Positions 1-7,009 of a stretch of 9,284 nt of DNA are shown piece after piece (positions within the stretch are counted from its first letter, which is position 1; the number at the start of each line of letters is the position of its first letter). Position numbers and translations under genes: made by a program. This DNA is from a bacterium (GTDB taxonomy: Bacteria; Babelota; Babeliae; Babelales; CAIQNR01), in NCBI GenBank assembly GCA_947502805.1, contig CANNBR010000034.1:1-9284 (forward strand), read 5' to 3'. Below the pieces are notes generated by a model. It worked only from the letters and a program-made list of their open reading frames with translations. It ran no database searches and was not told where the DNA came from.

Positions 1-81
1 CAAGAAAGCAAGGAAGGGGGTATCCAAGATATGCCAATGCGTGAAATATATTCATTTAAAGAATGGTTAGAGCGAGAATAA
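1..81 (+). CDS. 3' end of an unidentified protein gene (partial)
   Basis: An open frame runs from the window edge to a TAA at 79-81 and encodes 26 residues, ending in SFKEWLERE. The mix of charged and hydrophobic residues and the ordinary codon use look like a real C-terminus, and the stop is followed directly by non-coding DNA with a palindrome. The rest of the gene lies outside the window. The fragment is too short to place in a family, so no function is proposed. Confidence 0.5.
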   Translation, partial: QESKEGGIQDMPMREIYSFKEWLERE

Positions 82-150
82 GTCTTATACAGAAGAAATA
101 AAATGAAAATAACTTTTTAAGCTATAAAGACTTTTTCTTGTTACGTCTGG

Positions 151-222
151 GTCCCCAGGCGTTCACTCCGTCTAGCAGTGCATAAATGCACTGACCGCGA
201 CTACCGCTTACTGGGAATGACA
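151..222. repeat. Imperfect palindromic dispersed element
   Basis: The core is a perfect inverted pair, CAGTGCAT at 176-183 and ATGCACTG at 186-193. Farther out, CCCAG at 154-158 pairs with CTGGG at 211-215, and a GTC at 151-153 matches a GAC near 219-221. Between these the arms match only in patches. The right end reads GGGAATGACA. Together with the outer CCCAG/CTGGG pairs it resembles the short GTCATTCCC...CTGGG palindromes that occur in many copies in various bacterial genomes. It lies just after the stop of the upstream gene, where it could help end or stabilise the transcript. No T-run follows the stem directly; T-rich sequence starts at about 224. Copy number cannot be judged from one window. 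Confidence 0.55.
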
Positions 223-264
223 TTGATTTTTTATTTTTCTACAAAATGAATAGAGCAATCTTTA

Positions 265-440
265 TTAGGAGCCCACGAAGACCATCGCCCAAGGGGCGTG
301 GTTGGAGAACCCAAGCCCTCGGATAAAGCTTCGAAGGTGGTGGTTTGGGGCCGACCAGCGATCAACCTGCAGGGTTGTGTACAGGTTTTTAGGAGGTGTA
401 CAAGCATCTCCTAAATGCTCCGCGCACAGCGGATGCGTGC
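265..440 (+). ncRNA. Candidate structured RNA, family unknown
   Basis: By hand count 271-440 is about 58% G+C, far above its surroundings, as expected for a structural RNA in an AT-rich genome. It holds a chain of stems: ACCA-CGCCC (281-290, one bulged T) with GGGCG-TGGT (294-302); CCCAA (310-314) with TTGGG (345-349); CAACC (363-367) with GGTTG (373-377); TTTAGGAG (388-395) with CTCCTAAA (408-415); and ATGC-TCCGC (415-423) with GCGGA-T-GCGT (429-438). The last two stack end to end. A G-T pair in the last stem, and one that could extend the first, favour the plus strand, but orientation is not certain. I could not match it to tmRNA, RNase P RNA, SRP RNA or a tRNA: there is no CCA-ended T-arm, no GGAA-type SRP loop and no RNase P core motif. 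6S RNA remains possible. No clear promoter or U-run terminator is visible. Confidence 0.4.
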
Positions 441-448
441 GCACAAAA

Positions 449-3157
449 CTAAAACTTAAATCTCATTTCCAATTCCGCTCCAAGATCTCCACGTTCATCA
501 TAGCTTGCGCGCATACTTACATCATCAGTCACAAGGTATTCAACCTCAAAAGCAACGTCTTCCGTTAAGCTAAAGTTCTTTTCGATAATTGCTCGTAAGC
601 GCTTACTTACTTCTATTTCAAGCGCACCCTTAAAGCCGCCTCGCCCTGTTTGATTAGTAAACCGTGGAACAAATTTTATGCGTTTTAAAGGCTCTAACCA
701 ACTATCATTACGCGAACGATACGATGATCCAAAAATAATATTTTCTACATTGCGCATAATGAGTGTAGGGACAACAATATTAAGAGATTCTTCCTCGCTA
801 CCAGCAAGCAATAACATCATAATCTGTTCTTCTGAAAGTGAAGGAATTGAATCAAATACTAAATGAGGCTCTTGTGCAGTCCCTCCAATAGTAAGCGTTA
901 CCAGATATTTTTTTACTCGAGCCTGAGCGGTCAATTCAATAAAAGGATCTTTTGTTTGTTCCGGTGTAAAAATAATTTTACCTTTCACAATAGAAAGAGA
1001 ATGAGCAGGGAAATGAAGAGCCCCTCCTTGTAAGGTAATAGTTCCTTCAAGCTCAGCTTGATCTGTACCAGACTTTAAAACCAACTCTAAGAGAGCATTT
1101 GTTTCAAGCTGTTCCGTTTTTACTGTCAATGGAGAACTGGTTGTAATAGAAATATGCGCATCAACTTTTTTTTCTGCCATCGGATTTGACCATGAATTCA
1201 ATAAAAGTTGTTGTGTTTTTTGAGAAAAAATATTTTCTTTAAGTTGCGAGCGATCAAGTACTACAAAACCCTCTACTGCTAACCTTGTATCAGGAACTTT
1301 TTTTGCACTAATGGCACCAGAAAAAAGAAGATATAAATCCTTCTGCCAATTAATAAAACAGTCAGTAAATACAAGCGGTATATGTGCCCACATACCTTTA
1401 GCAAGAGGGTCATACCCAACTTGCAAAAGTGCGCTTTCTATCATCCCTTTCTGTAAAAGGATTTTAACATTCTCAAGCGATACATTTCGTTTTAAAAAAT
1501 TACAGGAAAACTGTGCTTGTAGAGTATGAATAAAATTATAGACCGAAGGAACTCTAATCATCCCATCTTTAAGCTCAATTGTTCCCTGTAATTCAGAACC
1601 TTTCCACAATCCTTGCAGCACCAATGAACCTTGGCCTAATAATGAAACTTGCGCATAGTCGCGCAACGCATCTTGAACCAATAAAAGATCAATTCGAGCA
1701 GTAGTTTGCGATTGCTCATGATTAATTTTTACTAGAGGCGGAACTCCTTTATCTTTTCGCTCATCAAGCACGGTAAGAGAAAATGGAGAACTTGCTGCTT
1801 CTAAGTGATAGAGTGAATCACCTGCTAACACTGCCCCTTTTGCTATAAAATCAGATCCTTTACAATGAATAGTTCCATGACTTTTAAATAATGTTTCTGT
1901 TTTTTTCTGCTCGCATGAAATCCGGTATTTGATAATTCCTTCAAAGGAAGGTGAAAGTGCACCCTTGATACTTGTTTGATTTTCTGGCAAATACCACTGA
2001 GTTGAAAAAAGAGAAAATGGTGTTGTATTTGTTATCGAAAATCGTATTTTTTGTGTAGGCGTATCCCAAAACCAATCCCCCATAAATTGTTCATTTTTTT
2101 GAGCATACATAAGCGAGCCTTTAAAAACTTCTTTAGTCCACTTAAACGAACTCTTTAATAATTCTATGGACCATCCAGCAATCTGACTTTCTTCTAAAAT
2201 TACTGATCCCTGAAAACTCTTTCCTACTATCCCTTCCGTATCAAAAACACAATTTCCTGCAACAAGATAAGGATCAGGAAACTGCACAAAATGCATGCAC
2301 GTAGCAAGGGCTACAGAACCAGAAGCCTTAATCGCTAAAGAAAAATCTTCTTGTCGTTTTAAATGAATAGTCGTGCGCTGTAATGATTGTGTAGTGGTAA
2401 AGCAAGAAAACAAACCACTTATCCCATCCCACTTACCAACCACATGACATCTTTCTTCCTCTTTGAGAAATAAAGGCAAAGCACAGGAAATATCAGATGA
2501 AACCGAACATGATTCTGCACCAGAAAAACCCATAGTTATAGAGCCAAGGAGCCCTGTCATCATCTTTTTTTGTCCATGACTAAGTGAGCCCTCACTGAAC
2601 GTAAGCCCTCGTTGATAGACATTTTTTTTTCGCTCAATAGCCACATCACAGATACTAGAAAAATCTATAGCATGATTATTTTCACGTAGATCAAAAACTG
2701 CTTTAGTGCAGATACAAGAATTAAGTTCAAAAAGCATAGGCCCTGGCCTAGATGCTAGTTTTTTTAAAACATCTACAAGTACTATATTTTGATTTTCTAC
2801 TTCAGAAAAAACAGCTAATCCTGAAAAATCAGCTGCTACTCCAATTTTACGAGCTACCAAGTACTGCAAAAAAGAAAATACAAAAGTGCTCTTTTTCATT
2901 TTTATAGACCACTTATCATCACCAGAAAGTGAATGTATCGTTATATCTTTAAATACCACCGACCCTTTTAATAGAGAAAGAGAGGAAATGGTACCAGTAA
3001 AATGAAGTCCAAAATCTCGCTCACAGAGCATTGTTATTTTTTTATGTACCAGCGCAATGCAACGAGGATCTTGTGAAAGATAGACTAATGAACAGGCAGC
3101 CCCCACGAGAAGCGTGAGGACTATTTTGAGGAAGGGATGTGTTCTATTGTTATTCAT
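449..3157 (-). CDS. tamB: TamB-family outer-membrane biogenesis/translocation protein
   Basis: The 902-residue protein has an uncleaved-type membrane anchor near residues 9-27 (hydrophobic, after MNNNRTHP). A long stretch rich in short beta strands with few conserved motifs follows, as in the bridging part of TamB/AsmA-like proteins. The C-terminal third carries the TamB (DUF490) pattern: a GTITLQGG strand near residue 705, GKIIFTP near 725, an IGGTAQEPHLVF strand near 757, then SIPSLSEEQIMMLLLAG near 770-786. It ends in an aromatic beta strand (MRFKF). Family members span the periplasm, anchored in the inner membrane, and work with TamA or BamA in outer-membrane protein assembly or lipid transfer. 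E. coli TamB is about 1,259 residues, so this one is short. No tamA is visible here. The start keeps the anchor; its ribosome site is weak (GGAT). It is co-oriented with pilB but separated from it by a repeat element. Confidence 0.82.
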   Translation of the reverse strand: MNNNRTHPFLKIVLTLLVGAACSLVYLSQDPRCIALVHKKITMLCERDFGLHFTGTISSLSLLKGSVVFKDITIHSLSGDDKWSIKMKKSTFVFSFLQYLVARKIGVAADFSGLAVFSEVENQNIVLVDVLKKLASRPGPMLFELNSCICTKAVFDLRENNHAIDFSSICDVAIERKKNVYQRGLTFSEGSLSHGQKKMMTGLLGSITMGFSGAESCSVSSDISCALPLFLKEEERCHVVGKWDGISGLFSCFTTTQSLQRTTIHLKRQEDFSLAIKASGSVALATCMHFVQFPDPYLVAGNCVFDTEGIVGKSFQGSVILEESQIAGWSIELLKSSFKWTKEVFKGSLMYAQKNEQFMGDWFWDTPTQKIRFSITNTTPFSLFSTQWYLPENQTSIKGALSPSFEGIIKYRISCEQKKTETLFKSHGTIHCKGSDFIAKGAVLAGDSLYHLEAASSPFSLTVLDERKDKGVPPLVKINHEQSQTTARIDLLLVQDALRDYAQVSLLGQGSLVLQGLWKGSELQGTIELKDGMIRVPSVYNFIHTLQAQFSCNFLKRNVSLENVKILLQKGMIESALLQVGYDPLAKGMWAHIPLVFTDCFINWQKDLYLLFSGAISAKKVPDTRLAVEGFVVLDRSQLKENIFSQKTQQLLLNSWSNPMAEKKVDAHISITTSSPLTVKTEQLETNALLELVLKSGTDQAELEGTITLQGGALHFPAHSLSIVKGKIIFTPEQTKDPFIELTAQARVKKYLVTLTIGGTAQEPHLVFDSIPSLSEEQIMMLLLAGSEEESLNIVVPTLIMRNVENIIFGSSYRSRNDSWLEPLKRIKFVPRFTNQTGRGGFKGALEIEVSKRLRAIIEKNFSLTEDVAFEVEYLVTDDVSMRASYDERGDLGAELEMRFKF

Positions 3158-3229
3158 AAATAATTATCCAAAAAATAAGCTGATTATTTTTAAGAGCTTA
3201 TCTGAAAATTAATAGATAAAGAAAAATCA

Positions 3230-3400
3230 CTGTCATTGCGAGCTTGCGCGGCAATCCCTACAACGCTTTCTTTTGAAAAACCACATAGCATGGATGCCAG
3301 AAACTTCTTTTAAAAAAACACTGAAGTCCTTTTATTCCAGGCATTGTTAACTTTTTGATGTAGGCCATGGAGGGATTGCCACGCAAGCTCGCAATGACAG
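3230..3400. repeat. 171-bp element with 30-bp terminal inverted repeats (MITE-like)
   Basis: The left arm at 3230-3259 begins CTGTCATTGCGAGC. The right arm at 3371-3400 is its reverse complement at 29 of 30 positions; the one difference (C versus T) would still pair as G-U on one strand. The 111-bp interior has no convincing open frame and does not look palindromic. Each arm also contains its own small ATTGC/GCAAT inverted pair. TCATTGCGAG-type repeats are a known class of intergenic element in several intracellular bacteria; whether this one is mobile is inference. I see no clear target-site duplication. It separates pilB from tamB. On the minus-strand transcript, the left arm is followed by a U-rich run (about 3219-3228), so it may attenuate or end pilB transcription. 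Confidence 0.7.
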
Positions 3401-3447
3401 CATTTCTTATTCATACATTGATTTTTTTTATACATTAATGTCGAATC

Positions 3448-5157
3448 TTATTGATCGATCCCTTCATCATACGCGGTAGCAACAGAAAGTACTTCTTCGA
3501 TGCTGGTAAGCCCTTGTTCAACTTTTCTTATTCCATCTTGAAGGAGAATAACCATGCCATCTTTTACTGCTTGTTTTCGCAAAACGGTAGTTGCGGCACG
3601 CTCCATAGTTAATCGAGCAATTTCATCACTCATGACCATAATTTCAAAAATAGAAAGACGACCCTTATACCCAGACTCGCACTGATCACAAGCTTTAGGG
3701 CGATAGAAAACTATTTTTTTTCCTTCCTCGGATGATTTTATACCAAGATTTTTTAAGAGCTCTGGTGAAGGGGTATATGCTTCTTTAGAAGCCTGACACA
3801 ATTTTCTGACAAGCCGTTGCCCAATAACCCCAACAATTGATGAAGCGATAAGAAAAGGCTCGATGCCCATATCAATCAAACGAGTAATAGTTGCAGGAGC
3901 GCTATTAGTATGAATCGTACTCAGTACTACGTGACCAGTTAATGCTGCTTGAATAGCAATTTGTGCTGTTTCACCGTCACGCGTTTCCCCAATCATCACG
4001 ATATCAGGATCTTGCCGTAAAATTGCCCGCAAGGCGATAGCAAAAGTAAGGCCTGCTTTTTCGCTTACTTGTACTTGAGAGATACCATTAAGTTGATACT
4101 CAACTGGATCTTCAACCGTTACAATATTTACGGTTGGTTCATTTAATCGGCTGAGAATTGAATAGAGTGTGGTTGTTTTACCAGAACCGGTTGGCCCTGA
4201 TACCAAGATAATTCCATTAGGGCTTCCAATTATTTTTAAAATTCTTTCGAAATCGTAAGCACTAAATCCAAGCTTTTCAAGTGATGCAAAACCTTTTTCT
4301 TTATCCAAAATACGCATTACAACTTTTTCGCCAAAAATAACCGGTAGTAAGTTCACACGAATATCAAAACGCTTATCAGAAACACGAATTTCTATACGAC
4401 CATCTTGTGGCTTTCTTTTTTCTGCAATATTCATACCAGCCATAATTTTGACACGAGAAATAACCGCACCCTGAACTCGCTTTGGCATCGTCATAAATTG
4501 ACGCATAACACCGTCAATACGGTAACGAACACGTATTTCTTTTTCTTCTGGCTCAATATGAATATCAGAAGCTTCCATTTTAACAGCCTGAAGAAGAACG
4601 TAATTTACCAACTTGATAATCGGTGCATCATTTGCACTACTTAAAATATCTCGTTCATCAATTTCCCCAAAAGAAAGACCCTCAACACTCGACTCCTCAT
4701 CAAGGTCCTCCATCATCTGGTCAGTGCCTTCAAGCGGATAATAATGATTAAGCGCATCAAAGATAATTTTTTGTGGAGCAACTGCAATAGTGACTTGATT
4801 ACCAAAAAGTAACGTTAAATCATCAATGGGCTGAAGGTTCATTGGATTTGCAACAACAAGCACTAACCCTGTTTTTTCTTTTATAGGAATAATGCTGTTT
4901 TCTCGTAAGAACTTAAGAGGAACTTTCGAAAGCAATAAGGGATCTGCCATTTCATCAGAAATTTTTTCAAGATAGGGCAACTCGGATTGTTGCGCATACG
5001 CACGAGCAATAGCTTCCTGGGAAACGAATCGTTTTTCTTGTAAGTAACGAACTAATGGCATTTTTTCTTTATAAGCTTCTTGCTCATACCCCGCTAAAGT
5101 TTGAGCTGATAAAGCTCCTTCTTCAACCAAGATCTGTCCGACCGTTTTTTTTATCAT
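3448..5157 (-). CDS. pilB: Type IV pilus / type II secretion assembly ATPase (PilB/GspE family)
   Basis: This is a hexameric cytoplasmic ATPase that powers pilus or pseudopilus extension. With the chosen start it has 569 residues, close to PilB. Domains: an N-terminal MshEN-type domain (about 1-65, starting MIKKTVGQILVEEGAL), a linker, then the ATPase core with Walker A GPTGSGKT at about 321-328, Asp box TVEDPVEY at 347-354, Walker B DPDIVMIGE at 383-391 and His box HVVLSTIHTN at 409-418. The zinc site has CDQC at 490-493, but the upstream pair is C454-Q-A-S457, so one usual cysteine is missing. The frame stays open up to a GTG at 5248-5250, adding 31 residues. I prefer the ATG at 5155-5157 because AGGG lies 5 bases upstream and the protein then begins like its family; the GTG has no ribosome site. 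PilB and GspE cannot be told apart without pilC, pilT or gsp neighbours, none of which is here. Confidence 0.9.
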   Translation of the reverse strand: MIKKTVGQILVEEGALSAQTLAGYEQEAYKEKMPLVRYLQEKRFVSQEAIARAYAQQSELPYLEKISDEMADPLLLSKVPLKFLRENSIIPIKEKTGLVLVVANPMNLQPIDDLTLLFGNQVTIAVAPQKIIFDALNHYYPLEGTDQMMEDLDEESSVEGLSFGEIDERDILSSANDAPIIKLVNYVLLQAVKMEASDIHIEPEEKEIRVRYRIDGVMRQFMTMPKRVQGAVISRVKIMAGMNIAEKRKPQDGRIEIRVSDKRFDIRVNLLPVIFGEKVVMRILDKEKGFASLEKLGFSAYDFERILKIIGSPNGIILVSGPTGSGKTTTLYSILSRLNEPTVNIVTVEDPVEYQLNGISQVQVSEKAGLTFAIALRAILRQDPDIVMIGETRDGETAQIAIQAALTGHVVLSTIHTNSAPATITRLIDMGIEPFLIASSIVGVIGQRLVRKLCQASKEAYTPSPELLKNLGIKSSEEGKKIVFYRPKACDQCESGYKGRLSIFEIMVMSDEIARLTMERAATTVLRKQAVKDGMVILLQDGIRKVEQGLTSIEEVLSVATAYDEGIDQ

Positions 5158-5332
5158 GTTTTCCCTGTCTAGCTTATTTTCTCTGATTTTTTTAGGCTCA
5201 CTTTTGGTCAAGATAGCAGACTCGCGCAAATGTTGGTAGATCCAAGCCACATTGCAGGGGTTAAAGTGATGTGGTATCCTACATAATTATTTTGAAACTA
5301 GTTGTATATCACTACAATCGAGAAGGCTCTGT
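5158..5332. promoter_or_regulatory. Divergent intergenic region between pilB and bamD-like gene
   Basis: These 175 bases separate two genes read in opposite directions and must hold both promoters if each gene has its own. On the minus strand there is an extended -10-like TGC-TATCTT at 5218-5210, about 50 bases from the pilB ATG, with no good -35. On the plus strand TTGAAA at 5292-5297 lies 15 bases before TACAAT at 5313-5318, but a start from that pair would fall inside the ribosome-binding site. An earlier CATAAT at 5282-5287 is an alternative. These are weak matches by eye. The bamD-like gene has a good ribosome site, GAGAAGG at 5320-5326, six bases before its ATG. Confidence 0.3.
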
Positions 5333-6271
5333 ATGCGTTTTTCGTTTTCTGCACTTTCCTTTTTTGCTCTTTGCGCACTACCTTTTTGGTCAGTTGCCAC
5401 TCACTCTACTAAAGAACTTGAATCAGATTCAGTAAGACAAGATGCTCCAAAAACTACCTTTCTTGCTACCACATCCATTAAAGATGCCCCCACTTTTTTA
5501 ATAAGCAAAAACTTATCACGTAAAGAAAAGGATGTTTTTCGTAAAAAATTAAAAAAAATGACCAGTGGTAAAGTTGTAAAGGCTATGCCAGAAGAAGAAC
5601 TACGCGCTGCCGCAGATCTGTGCCTTTCATTACAATGGTATGATCAATCTCTGACATACCTTAAAAAATTAGAAAAAAAGACAAAGAACACCACTGTTGC
5701 TAAGAACGTAAAGCTTGAAATAGCAGATATTAACTTCCAAGAAGGCAACTTAAAAACCGCTGGCAAGTTATATGATGATTACATCAATCTTTACCCTGGC
5801 GATAAAGAAAAAGCAGCCTATGCAAAATATAAGGGCATTTTAAGTAATTTTTATTGCATGCTCAAAAAAGATTGCGATCAAACAGCAACACATAAGACCA
5901 TTGCTCTTGCCGATGCATTCTTGGAAAGCAATAGCACTCTCTTTAAAAAATATGCCTATGACGTAGAATCAATAAAAAATCACTGTTTTACTCGTCTCTA
6001 TGAACATGACGCAGTTATCTTTGATTTTTATGTAAAAAAAGAAAGTTTTAAAGCTGCAGAAAATCGACTTGCCAGCATGCGCAACTCGCTCCTTCCTAAA
6101 CGTCCTGACCTTGAAACACAATTCTTGGAATGCGAAATCCGTATAGCCCAAGCGCAGAATGATACTCCCCGAGTGGCACGCGTTTCAAAAGAACTTGCTA
6201 CTCGCTTTCCTGAAGAAATTCGCCTTGCGCAAGCCAAAAAAACCGTTCCTAACTACGTAACTCGTTTTTAA
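5333..6271 (+). CDS. bamD: BamD-like outer-membrane assembly protein (TPR fold), no lipobox seen
   Basis: The 312-residue protein starts with an export signal (hydrophobic residues about 4-20; a signal peptidase I site is plausible after SVA at 20-22). It then has a charged linker and helical repeats from about residue 85. Repeat-like segments include FQEGNLKTAGKLYDDYINLYPG (135-156) and a second half that follows the BamD order: DCDQTATHKTI at 180-190, a YAYD segment at 207-210, LYEHDAVIFDFYVKKESFKAAENRL at 222-246. BamD is normally a lipoprotein that, with BamA, forms the core of the beta-barrel assembly machine on the periplasmic side of the outer membrane. Here the only early cysteine is in FALC at 11-14, which is not a standard lipobox (Leu before Cys). 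The protein is longer than E. coli BamD (245). yraN follows after 3 bases. The family call is from pattern memory; a general TPR protein is the alternative. Confidence 0.66.
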   Translation: MRFSFSALSFFALCALPFWSVATHSTKELESDSVRQDAPKTTFLATTSIKDAPTFLISKNLSRKEKDVFRKKLKKMTSGKVVKAMPEEELRAAADLCLSLQWYDQSLTYLKKLEKKTKNTTVAKNVKLEIADINFQEGNLKTAGKLYDDYINLYPGDKEKAAYAKYKGILSNFYCMLKKDCDQTATHKTIALADAFLESNSTLFKKYAYDVESIKNHCFTRLYEHDAVIFDFYVKKESFKAAENRLASMRNSLLPKRPDLETQFLECEIRIAQAQNDTPRVARVSKELATRFPEEIRLAQAKKTVPNYVTRF

Positions 6272-6274
6272 TCT

Positions 6275-6628
6275 ATGACCCTTATTCTTGGGACTATCGG
6301 TGAAAAAAAAGTGGTCAACTACCTACTACAAGATGGCTTTACTATTATCGAACAAAACTATCGAGTGCGTGAAGGGGAAATTGATATCATTGCCCAAAAA
6401 AAAGAGCTTCTTATCTTTGTAGAAGTAAAAACACGGGCAACTCCAACCTATGCCCTTTCAGAAGTGATCACTCGGTCAAAACAGAAAAAGATCATCTTTA
6501 CTGCAAAACATTTTCTGGTAACTCATCACTATAAAAATCATGTGTATAGATTTGATGTAGCGCTTGTTGAGGGATCTGATTTAACCATCAATTACATTAC
6601 CAATGCATTTTCTGAGAACCCTTGGTAA
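6275..6628 (+). CDS. yraN: YraN family (UPF0102) putative endonuclease-like protein
   Basis: The 117-residue protein matches the YraN/UPF0102 pattern along its whole length: an N-terminal helix with GEKKVVNYL, then NYRVREGEIDIIA (28-40), FVEVKTR (48-54), a conserved SKQKKI helix (68-73), YRFDVAL (91-97) and a C-terminal ITNAF. D37, E50 and K52 form the D...ExK signature of PD-(D/E)XK nucleases. The biochemical role of the family is unsettled; it is usually listed as a putative Holliday-junction-resolvase-like nuclease. The ATG lies 3 bases after the bamD-like stop, with no ribosome site of its own, so translation is probably coupled to that gene. Length is typical of the family. Confidence 0.88.
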   Translation: MTLILGTIGEKKVVNYLLQDGFTIIEQNYRVREGEIDIIAQKKELLIFVEVKTRATPTYALSEVITRSKQKKIIFTAKHFLVTHHYKNHVYRFDVALVEGSDLTINYITNAFSENPW

Positions 6629-6714
6629 GAAAATCTTGAAAACTATTCAAACTTAAAAAACAGCTTTATACTAGGCCTTTTATTTCATTTTAATTACCAA
6701 AAAAAGAGGCCTTT
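6629..6714 (+). promoter_or_regulatory. Promoter/leader region with paired AGGCCT sites over the ribosome site
   Basis: A -10-like TATACT sits at 6667-6672, without a clear -35 at the usual distance (TTGAAA at 6636-6641 is 25 bases away). AGGCCT occurs at 6673-6678 and again at 6707-6712. The two copies can pair, extended by one G-T and two A-T pairs to a 9-bp stem. The right copy overlaps the ribosome site AAGAGG (6704-6709), which lies 5 bases before the ATG. If transcription starts from TATACT, the left copy would lie at or just before the start and could not be in the hairpin, so the pair might instead be a protein-binding site. Confidence 0.3.
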
Positions 6715-6966
6715 ATGAAAAAAATAGCACTACTTACTCTGTGTCTTTCATCATTATCTTTGTATGGTTCTAATAAACCATCTCTTGGAGATCTTAAGCG
6801 CTCTATTGTAACACCATCTCCAACACTTGATGAATCATTTGGAAGCGATGATGAAGAATTGTATCGTGAACATGATGAAAAAGAAGCTATAAAAACAAAG
6901 TCGGCTACCCAAATAAATCAAGCCTTAGGAAAACTTTCTGGTAGACAACGAAAACCATCTAAATAA
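6715..6966 (+). CDS. Small exported protein, family unknown (83 aa)
   Basis: A Sec signal peptide is clear: MKK, a hydrophobic stretch to about residue 17, and a likely cut after YGS at 17-19. The mature part of about 64 residues is very polar, with an acidic patch (DDEELYREHDEKEA at about 45-58) and a basic end (GRQRKPSK), and has no other membrane segment. It starts with AAGAGG 5 bases before the ATG. The cysteine at residue 10 is not in a lipobox. I do not recognise the family. The next gene begins 43 bases downstream with an almost identical signal peptide, so the two are probably co-transcribed and may share a destination in the periplasm or outside the cell. Confidence 0.7.
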   Translation: MKKIALLTLCLSSLSLYGSNKPSLGDLKRSIVTPSPTLDESFGSDDEELYREHDEKEAIKTKSATQINQALGKLSGRQRKPSK

Positions 6967-7009
6967 AAAAAAATAATTGGCACTTATTAAATCCTAAAAG
7001 GAGGTAGTT

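Noticed and set aside
265..440. tmRNA, RNase P RNA, SRP RNA or a group II intron end
   Set aside because: None of the core motifs that I know for these (CCA-ended T-arm, RNase P conserved regions, SRP GGAA loop, domain V AGC/GAAA hairpin) could be found on either strand.
302..568. Plus-strand open frame of 88 codons
   Set aside because: It starts inside the G+C-rich hairpin block and runs antisense into the end of the tamB-like gene. It has no ribosome site and an amino-acid make-up (many Arg, Cys, Trp) typical of a translated structural RNA.
678..1529. Short plus-strand frames at 678-866 and 1311-1529
   Set aside because: They are antisense shadows of the long tamB-like gene, with no ribosome sites and no recognisable protein features.
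4405..4644. Plus-strand frame of 79 codons within pilB
   Set aside because: It is antisense to the conserved ATPase region, which explains its open frame.
5969..6237. Two minus-strand frames within the bamD-like gene
   Set aside because: They overlap each other and the well-supported plus-strand gene, and show no start signals.
449..6628. A dedicated novel envelope or secretion cluster joining TamB, PilB, BamD and YraN
   Set aside because: The genes lie on opposite strands with a repeat element between tamB and pilB, and each is a known household-type family. Proximity alone does not support a new system.
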